Shown piece after piece: positions 20,966-32,056 of a stretch of 64,000 bases of DNA. The notes beneath the pieces were generated by a model. The model had not been told where the DNA came from. It worked only from the letters and a program-made list of their open reading frames with translations, and did not search any database. The stretch is from contig OY756972.1 of NCBI GenBank assembly GCA_963580455.1, positions 15,949,001-16,013,000 on the forward strand, read 5' to 3'. Position 1 is the stretch's first letter. Each line of letters starts with the position of its first letter. Source of the DNA: Euonymus europaeus. Its lineage: Eukaryota; Streptophyta; Magnoliopsida; Celastrales; Celastraceae. Made by a program: the position numbers and the translations under genes.

Positions 20966-21574
20966 ACAATAACTAGGGTCTTCATGAACAAGCACAACAC
21001 ATTAGCATGCTAAATCAATTTAATGCAACACAAAACACGTGACAAAACTCGAGATTTAACCAATCTTGCAATAACAAACCCTTTAAGTATAATCTCAGAC
21101 ACTAAGCCCGCTGAAATTCCATAGAATTATTTCATGAGATCTTCTTGAAAAACATATGTAACATCATCTTAACTAATTTATGTATATTCATTTATACGGT
21201 TACACCATACAACCCATCATCCGACAATTAAAAAAAAAGTATTTCATAATCCATTCAGCACAAGACCATAGCATATTCAAAGTATAGGCTCCTTCTCATG
21301 AACTTATTACCAGTTAATACAATCTTAATTCACAAGAACCATACGTTGTAAACCATAAATTATACAAACAAGGATCAGTGGTGTTGTGTAACATTCACTA
21401 TATTTAAAATTAGGAGACCCATTACACAAGCTTAATCACACACTTAGCAATTCTAACTCATGCACTGAAAAATCCAATTCCACAATACTTTCCATCATAC
21501 ATGTACAAAGGCATCATGGGTTCTATCATTTTGAATACACCAGGCATAAAATTTCATAGCATCACAGAGCATCT

Positions 21575-21890
21575 ATATATATATACACACACACAGATGT
21601 CTATATATATATATAACACATACATATATTCATATGCTCATCACTACACAACAAACATCATTACGCAAACAAATGCACAAAGATTGATATGCACGTATGT
21701 AGTTGAAATAATAAGCACATTCATATGTATTATATATGTATTATATATATATATAATGCGCACCTGTATCCATTAGTATATCAACACCTAGCTACCAAGA
21801 TATGTTTATACACATAAAATACCATTATCTCCTACGGAATTATGAATACACAACAGCCGGTATATGTATATATCGTCAGAGCAGTAGCAC

Positions 21891-21932
<42 letters not shown>

Positions 21933-21965
21933 GTATGTATATATATATATATATGTATGTATGTA
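21575..21965. repeat. AT/GT microsatellite cluster
   Basis: Runs of (TA)n and (CA)n near 21575-21640, 21730-21760 and especially 21888-21965 (alternating TATATA and TATGTA) lie within the long LTR. No gene is present. Confidence 0.9.
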
Positions 21966-22349
21966 AACATCTAAAAAGTGTTATACCTTTGGGTGATGAG
22001 AACTGACTCGCGGCAATGAAGTAGATTTAGCTCAGAGAAGAGAATTTTTTTAAAAGGAGGTTGGTGAGGCACTTCAGTGCTGACATCAAGAGCCTTAGGT
22101 AGTCATGAATTTTCTGGAACAAGCTTCAGGTCTGATCCAAGAGGGTGACTATGATGGCTTTTGTTAAGGTTTTTTATTTTTCCAAGAACTTCAGGCTCCC
22201 CAAATCAAGACTTACGGCCCCTTTTTTCTCCCCCAATCTTTTTTGAATCTTTTTTTTCCTCTTCTTAACCGCTCCTTTCTTCCCTCTATTATACTACCAA
22301 AACTTCAATCAAATCCCCCTTTTTCTGGCTTTTCCTTCAACTTTCGGTG

Positions 22350-22359
22350 CCGCCTCCCG
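22350..22359. repeat. left target-site duplication of the FAR1-type MULE
   Basis: GCCGCCTCCC directly precedes the left terminal repeat and recurs at 26617-26626 directly after the right terminal repeat. MULEs usually make duplications of 8-11 bp. Confidence 0.93.
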
Positions 22360-22461
22360 AGAAAATATTGTGTGGACCGGGCACACCACGTGGAATATTG
22401 ATGTGGTGCGCCTGGTCCACTAACATCATGACACCTAAGTCATTTGAAAAAACTCATGAAG
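22360..22461 (+). repeat. left TIR of the MULE
   Basis: It starts GAGAAAATATTGTGTGGACC and ends near AAAAAACTCATGAA. It is the reverse complement of 26515-26616 with differences at about the 39th base (A/G) and the 84th base (A/G). Confidence 0.92.
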
Positions 22462-23039
22462 CACTTATGTTCAGATTCTCTCTCTCAAACGGAACAACAC
22501 TTCCGTTAATTCAAAAATCAAAAACGGCATCGCAACACTGACATCGAAAAGCGTCATTTTTGTTTTGAGGATTCCGCCCAAAACTCTCTCTCTTCTGGTC
22601 AAAAATCTCTCTCTTCGATTATGTTGGTTTTGGCTTATCATTCCATTGTTCACAAAAAAAATCACCGCTCTAAGGGAACAAATTGATTGTCCGTAGTGGC
22701 TTCATTCGATGAAAGTTACCAACATTCGACAAAATTGTGAGTTATCTAGTTTCTATAAATTTTGTATGGATTATAAATTTTGTATGGATTAGATGTTATG
22801 GACGATTTTGACTGAAGATGCAAAACGATTTTGTGTTGCAAGGCCATTAGCCATTTATCTACTTATGAGATTATTTGAGTTTAAATATCTGATCATTAAT
22901 TTTGATTCTTAAAAAATAGTGTCAGTCCAGTTTAAATTGTTGGTTCATTTTTACAATAAATTATTCAACCATTATATGGAATAGTTATGAATAAATTTGA
23001 TGTCTAATAAAGATATCATTCATTGCAGATTGAAAAATT
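22462..23039 (+). other. MULE 5' subterminal region
   Basis: Non-coding DNA between the left TIR and the transposase start. It presumably contains the promoter and 5' untranslated region. A CAG acceptor-like site lies just before the ATG (about 23029), so an upstream leader exon is possible. Confidence 0.5.
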
Positions 23040-25010
23040 ATGTGTGACGAAACTCTAATTGTTCCAAACAATAACAATGAAGAATTCGAAATCGGTGTTG
23101 GAATGATTTTCTGCAATGGAGATGAGGCTTACGACACATATAACAGGTATGCTATCAATAAAGGATTTGGAGTTCAGAGGGGGCAAAATATTATAATCGT
23201 AGGAATGAATCGAGTCGGTGATTTTTCTATGTTCTTGTGAAGGACAGCCACCATATGTTCCCCCACATGAGAAAAGAGAAGTTGAGCGAACTGAGAAAAG
23301 GTGTGGTTTGCAATGCTCATATTAAATTTAAGATTGAAAATGATATGTGGGAGGTAATTGAACTAATTTCTGAGCATAATCACAAGTTGATTATAGAAGA
23401 ACAAAGGTATTTAATTAGGTCGGGGAGAAAAATGTGTCAAACAAGTAGAGGAGTCATAACCTCATTAGCAGATGCTGGTATTGGAGCAACAAAAGCCTAT
23501 TCATATATTGTGAATGAAGCTGGAGGTGTGAAAAATATTGGGTTCACTATACGTGATTGTCAAAAAAAATTACAATCCGAGAGATCGAAAATGATAACTC
23601 ATGGAGATGCACAAAGTCTCATGAATCATTTTAAACTATCACAAGCTAATGACTCCATATTTTTTTATGCTACGCAAGTTGATGAAGAAAATAGATTGAC
23701 TAACTTTTTTTGGAGAGATGGATTTTCAAAGATTGATTATGATTCATTTGGAGATGTTGTTATATTTGATACGACCTACCGGACAAATAAGTATAATATG
23801 ATTTGTGCTCCTTTTGTTGGGGTTAACCATCATTGGAAGAATGTCTTCTTTGGTTGTGCATTTCTGTTAGATGAGACTATATCTTCATTTGTTTGGTTAT
23901 TTGAATCATTTTTGGCATCCATGGGAAATAAGGCTCCTAAGACCATATTCACTGATCAAGCCCAAGCAATGGCTAGTGCCATTCGACAAGTATTTCCTAA
24001 TACTTGTCATCGTTTATGTACATGGCATATTGCAAAGAATGCTGCCACCAATATCCCTCATCTTTATGGCAAACCTGAATTTAAGAAGTATTTTTCTAGA
24101 CTTCTATATGGTTGTGAAAATGACATAGAGTTTGAGACTATTTGGGGGAGAACGGTTCAAGAATGGGATCTAGCGGAACATAAATGGCTCAATAGGTTAT
24201 ATGATCTTCGTTTGAGGTGGTCTCCAGCATTTAGTCGAGATATTTTTTCTGCAGGCATTCGATCAACTCAAAGGAGTGAAAGCACGAGTAATGTTTTTCA
24301 GAATATGGCATGCAAGACTATGACTTTAACAGAGTTTGTGGTTCATTATCAAGGAAATGCAAAGAAAATGCATGAAGTAGAAATTCAAGATGATTATAGT
24401 TGTGCTGCTGGAAAACCAAAAATGCACGTTCGCAATAGTGGGCTTTTAACCCACGCAACAAGTGTCTATACTCATACAATTTTTAGAATGTTTCAAGATG
24501 AGTTTCTACAGGCTATTTCAGTGAATATCATCCATTCCAAAATTGATGGATCAACACATATCCATACTTTACAAAGTGAGGGTGGTCGGAGGCAGCATTT
24601 GGTTGAAATTAACTCTACTGATGGTAGCATTTCATGCAACTGTAAGATGTTTGAAAATAAAGGATGGTTATGCAAACACAATTTGAGGGTTTTGAATGAT
24701 CATCTTGGAATTAAAAAAAATCCCTTCCCAATATGTTTTGAAAAGATGGACAAAAGGTGCGAAAGAAGGAATTGAGAGACTAGTTGATTATGATATGCCA
24801 CAAGAGGGTTTGACTTCATCTTAAACAGAGCGATTCAACAAGTTGATGAGAAAAGCATTTGCAGTGATGAGCTTAAGTGCGTCTGATGTTCATACAACAG
24901 AGATTGCAGATAAGAATTTAGATCGCATTATGGATGAAATGCAAGCACATAAGGCAACAATGACCGTAGATGGCGAAGATGTATACACTAATATGCCATG
25001 TTCGAATAGT
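23040..25010 (+). pseudogene. FAR1/Jittery-type MULE transposase, frameshifted
   Basis: Three frame segments make one protein. First, 23040-23225 holds the start of a FAR1 DNA-binding domain (GDEAYDTYNRYAINKGFGVQ). Second, 23237-24725 holds the rest of FAR1 (ELRKGVVCNAHIKFK, HNHKLI), then the MULE transposase core with VVIFDTTYRTNKYNMICAPF (first Asp) and KTIFTDQAQAMASAI (second Asp), then a SWIM zinc finger CNCKMFENKGWLCKH. Third, from about 24730 a C-terminal segment (KRWTKGAKEGIERLV, FNKLMRKAFAVMSLSA). Defects: a frameshift near 23225-23237 in the FAR1 domain, a shift in the A-run near 24712-24725, and a TAA at about 24822. Full family members are about 600-800 residues. Related host proteins are FHY3/FAR1 transcription factors, but the TIRs and TSD show this is the transposon. 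Confidence 0.9.
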
Positions 25011-26514
25011 GAGCCCCCATTGTTATATTTTATTTGGTGCCACTGCACTTTGTATAGAAACTGCAGTTTTTTATTTGGTGCCACTGCACTCTTTTATTTG
25101 GTGCCATCATCCTTGCACTTGTAATATTTATAGGAAAAATGAATGCCAACTAGTATTGATTTCCAACAAATGCAAAAAAATCACATAAAAGGTAAAGATG
25201 CTGCACTTTGTTCTATCATTGTACACAAACTGCACTTTGTTTTATTTTTATACACAAACAATTGCAGGGATACACAAACAACTCTAGCGGTTGTTCCAAA
25301 TTGGAGTTACATATGCTAAACAATTGGCATCATACCCAAACAAAGAGTCAAAAACTGAGCTAAAATGATAACCTAATCCTGTTGAAATTACTCAAAAGTT
25401 TTTTTCTTTCACTACCAGTATAATATTCACGATAGCTTTTGGGAGGAGCTTTCAAGGAAGTGCCTTGAATCATGATAAATTTCATGAAGTGGTTCATGAA
25501 TGTGAGGCCATTTTGGGGAGCTTTTATGCACAATAGTACCTCTCATATGTAGGTTGGATCGTCGACAAGTTTATCGGTCATGGCGTAGCTTGAAAATGTT
25601 TTCCACAAGATGGATTCTTTCTTCCAACATGTAATCGAAGATCATATTGAACCTGGGAGTGCATAAAAGATCAGGAAAATATTGTTGAATTGATGCTAAG
25701 GATACAGAGAGATCAAACAGAGCATTGGAAAACTAGGCTCACAAAAGATCAGCCATCTTTACCTATCATGTTATTTTTATAAAATTATTTTCATGAATTA
25801 ATTAAAACGGATGGATTTATAACTTAAGTAATTAAAAATGTTGAATATATTAAAAGGCTTTAAGAGAAGCCATCGCAGAGACATTGTACAAGCACGTGGG
25901 GCTCAAATACACAGAAATATTTGTATAAGATAGCTCTCAATGTGACATTACTCACCTCCAAGTCTACTACTCATGATATAATTCTATATATCCCCTTTTC
26001 TCTCTTCTTTCTTAATTAATTACTCTCTATTTTCCGCATATATATATATATGCAACTGCTTATGGGTCCTAAGGTCTAATCTGGGGAATGTCATAACTCA
26101 TAAGGAAACCCAAATTGATGAGGAAAGCACAAAATGAGGTCAAAAATTATACTAAAAATAAAGGAAGAGTAAGAGAAGATGACATCGAACACCTCCCATA
26201 CCTGAATATGATAATCAACAAAACTCTGAGATTACACCCTCCTGCTCCTCTTCTACTTCCAAGGGAAGTCAATGAAGGATGCTTCTTTTGAGAAGAGAAA
26301 CCTTCGATACCTTGCAGCTTCACAATTTGATGTATAAGGAGAGGAGAGGCAAGTCAGAGTTTTGAACCCTAGGTTTAACAACTGAAATAGAAATAAGAAA
26401 GATGGCGAGAGAAACTAGAAAGAGGGAGGAAAAGTTTTATTCTTTTCTTTTTGAAATTCAAATGGCTAACGGAGGTCCTACCTCCGTTACACTTTTATTG
26501 AAATTCATAATTAT
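25011..26514 (+). other. MULE 3' non-coding region
   Basis: No convincing coding frame. The words TTTATTTGGTGCCA and CTGCACT(T/C) recur three to five times at 25020-25250. A 10-bp-arm palindrome (TAACGGAGGT, loop CCT, ACCTCCGTTA) sits at 26467-26489, just inside the right TIR. Confidence 0.6.
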
Positions 26515-26616
26515 TTCATGAGTTTTTTCAAACGACTTAGGTGTCATGATGTTAGTGGACCAGGCGCACCACATCAACATTCCACGTGGTGTGCCCGGTC
26601 CACACAATATTTTCTC
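26515..26616 (-). repeat. right TIR of the MULE
   Basis: Reverse complement of 22360-22461. It ends ACACAATATTTTCTC immediately before GCCGCCTCCC (26617-26626). Confidence 0.92.
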
Positions 26617-27135
26617 GCCGCCTCCCCTCTTTTCAAATTCGGTCACCTCTCTCCTTTGAATTCCTTCATTTTGTTCGGTTGATTCTTTCTCTTTCTTCCA
26701 GCTAGCAGCCACCTTTTACTAGCTGTGTTTCTTCCGTCAAAAATAAAGCATCACTTGGTTGCTTGGGCCGGGCTAAACTTTAACCTATTAAAAGCCTTGG
26801 ACTTGAGTTCGGGTATTGGACACAAACGGGCTTCTCAATTGGGGCCTCCAATTTCTTTTAGGGTAGTTATTGAGTGATGAATTGGGCCCTCTTTTTTGGA
26901 CTTAAATGGATGCTTGGAATAATCTTGTTGGATTCAAGTTGGATCAGGCTTTAACTTATTTGGCTTATTGGATCAATCACTCATGCATGGTTTTTAAATT
27001 AGTTTCTCAAATTTCCATTTAGACTTGAATTTTAACTTTAGGTCCAAACTTAACTCCAATCCAACCTATATTTTGGTCTTTATTTTTCTTGATTTTTTCC
27101 TTGGTTAGCTTTGCACCAAAATTGGGGTACAACAG

Positions 27136-27432
27136 TATCCTAGGTGCAAGGTTGATGCATTAGAATTATAGTTAGAAATAATATATGATAATGATAAAGA
27201 TAAAGTAAAATCACAATTACACAAAATAAATGTCAGTTTAAATCAATTGTATGATGAATATGAAAATCAATTAGGAGATCATATGACACCACAAAATACT
27301 TTTGGTATATGTTATTCTTCCTCGACTAGATTCTTAGGAGGTTTAACATTGCTAAATAGTAGACGAACTCAATCATCATCATTATCTAGTGGGTTCACTT
27401 CTACAACATTATTTATTCTCTACAACATTATT
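27136..27432 (+). pseudogene. hAT-type transposase C-terminal fragment
   Basis: The frame reads YPRCKVDALEL, a stop, LEIIYDNDKDKVKSQL, then NQLYDEYENQLG and so on. The D/YPRxK start, followed by a KDKV...LxxLYDEY region, resembles the segment before the dimerisation domain of plant hAT (RICESLEEPER-like) transposases. The left side is cut cleanly by the long LTR, which ends at 27134, so the LTR element probably inserted into a hAT copy. Confidence 0.6.
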
Positions 27433-28154
27433 TAATTGTATAAATATTCTATAAAAAATTAATACAAATGTATAATTATTAAATAAAAATAAAAATAAAA
27501 AATGTCCAGCCTTATATATGGGCCAGCTCAAACTTTCCAACCCGAGGCTTGACCTCATTAGGCTCAGGCAGGGCTTGGGCCGAGTATTCTTACTCAGGAC
27601 CAGCCAAGCCCGAAGCCCGAATTGATTTTCCGAGCCCAGGTGTCAAAAAGTCGGGACGAGGCCTATATATAGGTAATGATAAAATTCTAATAAAATTTGT
27701 ATTTTGGATAAATTTGTATTTAATGGAATGTCTATGTTTGATCATTCTCAAGGGCCATATTTTTAAAAGATTAATAGTATTTAGTAGTTTGAAACATATT
27801 AAGGCCTCATTTAGACAAAAATTAGTCTAATAATCCCTTAACAACTTGAAAATAAATAAAAATAACTCGTTTAAACCCTTTTTTTTTATTTGGGTCCCGG
27901 GCCTGTCAAGAATTGGGTAGGAAAACTATTTTTCCCCAATTAAGTATTAACCCCTGTTTTTTTTTTTAATATTTTTTTTGTTCATTAAGGACATGGTTTA
28001 TTATTTCATTTGCTTCATGGAAAACGGCGTCGTGGTGGCTTTTCTTCGGGTTATGCAGCTGAGCCATATTTTACGCTTGAAAGATCAAAAGGACACCGCC
28101 ATTTCCAACCAAGCAAAATCTCGTAAAATCAGAAAGCCAAATTGAAAAGCAATA
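27433..28154 (+). other. hAT-type non-coding relic and MTERF5 upstream region
   Basis: The first part (27500-27660) is rich in GGGC/GCCC words (CAGGCAGGGCTTGGGCCGAG, AGCCCGAAGCCCGAATTGAT), a texture common in plant hAT ends. A related GGGTCCCGGGCCTGTCAAG occurs near 27892. From about 28000 the sequence is the probable promoter and 5' leader of the MTERF5-like gene. No TATA box is clear enough to assign. Confidence 0.45.
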
Positions 28155-31100
28155 ATGAGAGCCTTCTGCGTCATCAGTTCGTCGCAGCTCACATATATCT
28201 CAGGAGGAATCTTTCCCTACTCAGGGTACCTTCACTATCCTCTCCATTTCTTCTTCTTCTTTTTTCTTTGTACAGTACTCTGAACTGCAAGGCTAAAGAA
28301 GCTTGAACTGGGATTATGGTTTCAAGTGCGTAGTTACGCTCTTTTTTTAGCGTAGATGTGAAATTAAGCAAAGCTTTAGATGAAGAAGAAAAGCATGATT
28401 TACAGGCCTTTGTATTTCATTAAGTTGATCAATGTGAATCTGAGTATAATCATTTGGATTGAAGAAATGATAAGGTGATAGATAAATCATAATATTACCA
28501 ATTGACCATTAATGGTGCCAAATAACAAGGTTCAGTTTGTATGCTTGCATTATTTTCGTGCGCAGCCTGTGACTTGATGAAAATTTGTATTGGCTAGTAA
28601 TGAAATTCATTTGTGTGTGTGTCTATATATATTTATATGCATATGTAAATTGAATTTGTTGTAAAGATCTTCAAATGGAGTTTATTCTGATGCAGCAAGA
28701 ATGGACCTTATTTTCTATGTTGAACAGTGTCTAGATGATACTTGTTTTCTATGCTGAACACTGTCTAGATGATACAAATGGTTCAAACAAGAAAAATGAA
28801 TTATATATAGAACCCTATTACTTGTAAAAAAAAAAAAGAGGAAAAGGAAAATGAGAAACAGTGTGATGACGAGGGAGAGGGATAGATTGTTCGTTCCCAG
28901 ATGAACTTTAATGATGGTGGTCTTGGGTCTTGGAAAAGTATCTTTAACTTCTGTTGAAATTCACTTATGTTCAGTTTGTTAAATAATCCAAATAATCCAT
29001 TGTCTTTTTCCATAGTATCATTGTGATTTTCACCTATGACTTGATTCTTAGGATAAGTTCATTTTGACTTCATTCTTAGACATTCTCTTTCCTAGATTTG
29101 TTTGTATTCCTCTTTTATTTTGTAGGATTGAAAAGTGAACTAAGGGACAGGGATGCCTATCCAACCAACAATTTGAATTTCAATTCGCCTAAGTATGTCT
29201 ATTTTCTGAATCTTATAAGCATGACCATTGCCCACACTCTCAACGAGCGCATTTGTATTTCATTGTACAACCGAGCACAGTAACCAGGTCATCTGTAGTT
29301 CGTTGTAGAAGAACTGATAAGTGAGAACACTAAATACATTTACATGAGTGGTCATATTCTAAATATCTTTTGACAACAGGAATTTGCTCTCTGAATTTGA
29401 GGCTCCAAATCTGGTGCTGAAAGCCTGAAACAATGTAGTTTGGATGTTTTCCATCCCCACATAATGATACGGCATCTATAATTTGAACCTTGTATTTTAG
29501 GCATCTAGTTTTATGTTTTTTCGTTCTTTTTAAGTGTATAGTACCAACTTTTTTATCTTATTATATACAGGACTCGACTTTCATTTGCTAGGAAAGTATT
29601 CTTTTGCCATACAAAATGTGGTAAGCAATGCAGTTAACAGTCTATTCATTCAGTTAACATTCCTCTATTCAGTGGTTTCTAACATAATTGTTAAATGGTG
29701 TATCATAGGGTGCATCAATATTCGAATTATTTCTGAAACATGTCGTATGTATCTTGTGTTGCAATTTTTTATGCAATCAAGAGTTATAAGTATAGGGATG
29801 TCTTATAGTGAAATGGATTTTTGTTCGTTATCTTGGAAAGACATCACCTCTAGGAATAGAGAAAAGTAACATAAAGGTTGGGCATTCTAGTGGGCCTTTG
29901 CTTGAGTTTTCGAAATTCATAGGTAGTAGGAATTGTAAGTGGAGCTTTGTTTTTTATGGTATCATGCAATACAAATGTCTGTATCATAAAGTATTATTGT
30001 TATTTTTGTAGTAATATGTATATTGCCCCAAAATTTGCCTTTGCTGTGTAAGTATTGCGTGAAATCTTTCGGTAATGTAAGTTAACAACTATGATGTCTA
30101 GAGTAGTATTTCCAATTTCCTTCTAGAAGACAAAATGCCAGGGCTCATGTACATTTCCATTTATTTTGTGTCTAGATTACCACTGTGTTTTGATGATTTA
30201 ACAGCTGATTCGGGGATAGACGGATCTTTAAGCTCAAGAGTGTTGCCACCAACCTTGTTAGCAGCAGAAAAAGAAGAAGCCAAGGCTGTTTTAACCTTGT
30301 TCTTAAAGAAACAAGGTTTGAGCAATGCAGTTGCCTCGAGAACCATCAACAAGTCAGACCTTTTTATCAACCATCTCGTCTCAAGGCTGCATTATCTTCA
30401 TAAAACTCGGTATCTTGTAGGTTCGGTTGCAACATTTCACTTTTTTTCTTGTTCTGCCCCTACTTTGGAATGCAATTTGTAGTAAAGTTTGTGCTGTCAC
30501 ATATGAAATCTAATTCACATCGCAGGTAGAGAGCTCACAACTCTTGAGATACGGGACTCTCTTGTCCCCTACCTTGAATCACTTCTAAAAGAGCATGGAA
30601 ACATTCTGGTTGATGTGGATGAAAACTTTCTGGAGTCCTCTGCAAAAGAAAAATTAGTTTCACCTGTTTCTCCACCTCATTCAACCCTCAACTCTAAGAA
30701 ACTGAAAGCTGTTTCTCGGGTGAGTAAGTTAGGCCCAACTGGGAAGCTCCCACCTCATGTTCTATACCTTATAGAGCTTGGCTTGGATCTAGAGCAGATC
30801 AAAGGAATTACACGCAGATTTCCTGCTTTTGCCTATTACAGCTTGGAGAGGAAGATAAAACCAATTGTTGAGTTCTTTCTTGATCTTGGGATACCTAAAT
30901 CAGAAATCACCATTGTCCTCATTAAAAGGCCTCAGTTATGTGGGATCAGTCTCTCAGAAAACCTTATACCCATGATGGCATTTTTAGAAAACTTGGGTTT
31001 AGAGAAGAGTCAGTGGGCAAAGGTAATATACCGTTTTCCCGCACTGCTCACTTATAGCAAGCAGAAGGTCAAGGCAACAGTAGATTTCCTCTCTGAGATG

Positions 31101-31619
31101 GGTCTCTCACCGGAGAGAATAGGCAAGGTTTTAACACGCTTCCCAAACATTATAAGTTATAGTGTGGAGGAGAAATTACGGCCCACGGCTGATTATTTCC
31201 TTTCAATGGGAGTTGATGTGGCTGTTCTGCTTTACCGATGTCCACAGACATTTGGTCTTAGTATTGAGGCCAATTTAAAGCCTATGACGCAGTTTTTCTT
31301 GGAAAGGGGATACAGCACGGTAGAAGTGGCAAGCATGGCTTCAAGATATTCTGCTCTCTATACTTTCAGCCTGGCAGGAAATTTGATGCCAAAATGGGAG
31401 TTCTTTCTGACCTTGGATTATTCAAAAGCAGAACTAGTTAAATTCCCTCAATATTTTGGCTACAGTTTGGAAGAGAGGATTAAGCCAAGGTATGCGCGTG
31501 TAGAAGACTGTGGTGTTAAATTACAATTGAACCAGGTTTTAGTAGTGTCAGAAGCTGATTTTGATACGATTGTCAAAAAGAAAATGAAGAAAAAGCTTTC
31601 TATGGAAGGCTCTGAGTGA
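28155..31619 (+). CDS. MTERF5: mTERF-domain protein, MTERF5/MDA1-like, 4 exons, 476 aa
   Basis: Exons 28155-28225, 29571-29620, 30205-30420 and 30526-31619 join to 1431 bp with GT-AG introns and no stop before TGA 31617-31619. The N-terminal 40 residues (MRAFCVISSSQLTYI onward) have few acidic residues and fit an organellar transit peptide. The middle part (LLAAEKEEAKAVLTLF, LFLKKQGLSNAV, INKSDLFINHLVSRLH, RELTTLEIRDSLVPYLE) and the C-terminal half form the mTERF repeat array, with successive L-x3-G and P-x5 units such as DLGIPKSEITIVLIKRPQLC and MGLSPERIGKVLTRFPNI, from about residue 165 to 450. The tail is lysine-rich. Known for the family: Arabidopsis MTERF5 (MDA1) is a chloroplast protein needed for plastid gene expression and leaf development. 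The orthology call comes from overall resemblance, not from a search. Confidence 0.92.
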
Positions 31620-32056
31620 TCCTCATGCGCTCTGGGAATGCTCAAACAAAGATAGTCACATCTCTGGATCTTCAATAGAGAATCGGAATGTAAAATGTTT
31701 GTAAATCTTTTAACAGTTTAGGATGCCATCGTAGAGGGGATCGTTAAATACTATTTTCCGGCCAGATGTAAAGTTGATGATTTTCCTATGCATTGCGTGT
31801 TGCTCATTGTTGAAAGAAATATGAAGTGCAGCCAGATGATAAGAAGCTGAATTTGTCCTTGCCGCTCTTTGATGGAGCTTTAGTTGCTTCGTACATATTT
31901 CACTGTTGAATGATTTTGTGGAAGGAAGAAAGGAGCATAAGGTTTTCGATTATCTGCGTTGATCTTCCACAGTTTCTCTGGTATTTTATGTGATTTCAGG
32001 CAACTTCTTGTAAACATTGCTTTTGATGAATGCCTTTTTTTTTTTTGGATGCAAAT
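31620..32056 (+). other. MTERF5 3' untranslated and flanking region
   Basis: No coding frame. A 12-T run (32031-32046) precedes the small transposon at 32067. The exact polyadenylation site is not evident. Confidence 0.5.

Larger units (their letters stand above)
22360..26616 (+). mobile_element. complete FAR1-type MULE with 102-bp TIRs
   Basis: The ends are inverted repeats of about 102 bp: 22360-22461 (starting GAGAAAATATTGTGTGGACC) and 26515-26616, with two mismatches by eye. They are flanked by identical 10-bp duplications GCCGCCTCCC. The interior carries a FAR1-domain transposase pseudogene (23040-25010). It was inserted into a long gypsy LTR. The near-identity of TIRs and duplications suggests a fairly recent insertion, although the transposase has frameshifts and a stop, so the copy was probably mobilised in trans or decayed since. 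Confidence 0.93.
19966..27134 (-). repeat. very long gypsy-type LTR (about 2.9 kb without the MULE)
   Basis: The + strand ends are TGTCGCAACC (19966) and GGGGTACAACA (27134); on the - strand it starts TGTTGTACCCCAATTTTGG, a familiar start for long plant gypsy LTRs, and ends next to a PBS. The 4257-bp MULE and one 10-bp target copy account for the rest of the span, leaving about 2902 bp. It contains AT microsatellites (21580-21965) and a diverged internal repeat (about 20272-20385 and 20855-20965). No second LTR copy is in the window. The adjoining internal sequence is only about 250 bp, so this is a remnant, not a full element. Confidence 0.75.

Noticed and set aside
21888..21965. Regularly spaced TATATA/TATGTA units as a CRISPR-like or satellite array
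   Set aside because: It is a dinucleotide microsatellite in a plant LTR with no spacers of unique sequence.
22471..22665. - strand frame just inside the left MULE TIR
   Set aside because: No domain similarity; it lies in the subterminal non-coding DNA of the MULE.
29126..29192. Possible extra exon of MTERF5 (GLKSELRDRDAYPTNNLNFN), bounded by AG and GT
   Set aside because: Its 67-bp length and phase break the frame when joined to exon 1 or exon 2. Splicing 28225 directly to 29571 gives an open frame and a better family match.
30135..30204. Upstream extension of MTERF5 exon 3 from the ATG at 30135
   Set aside because: The acceptor at 30201-30204 keeps phase with exon 2; the upstream stretch reads as an intron with a pyrimidine-rich end. 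Using the earlier AG gives a TAA soon after.
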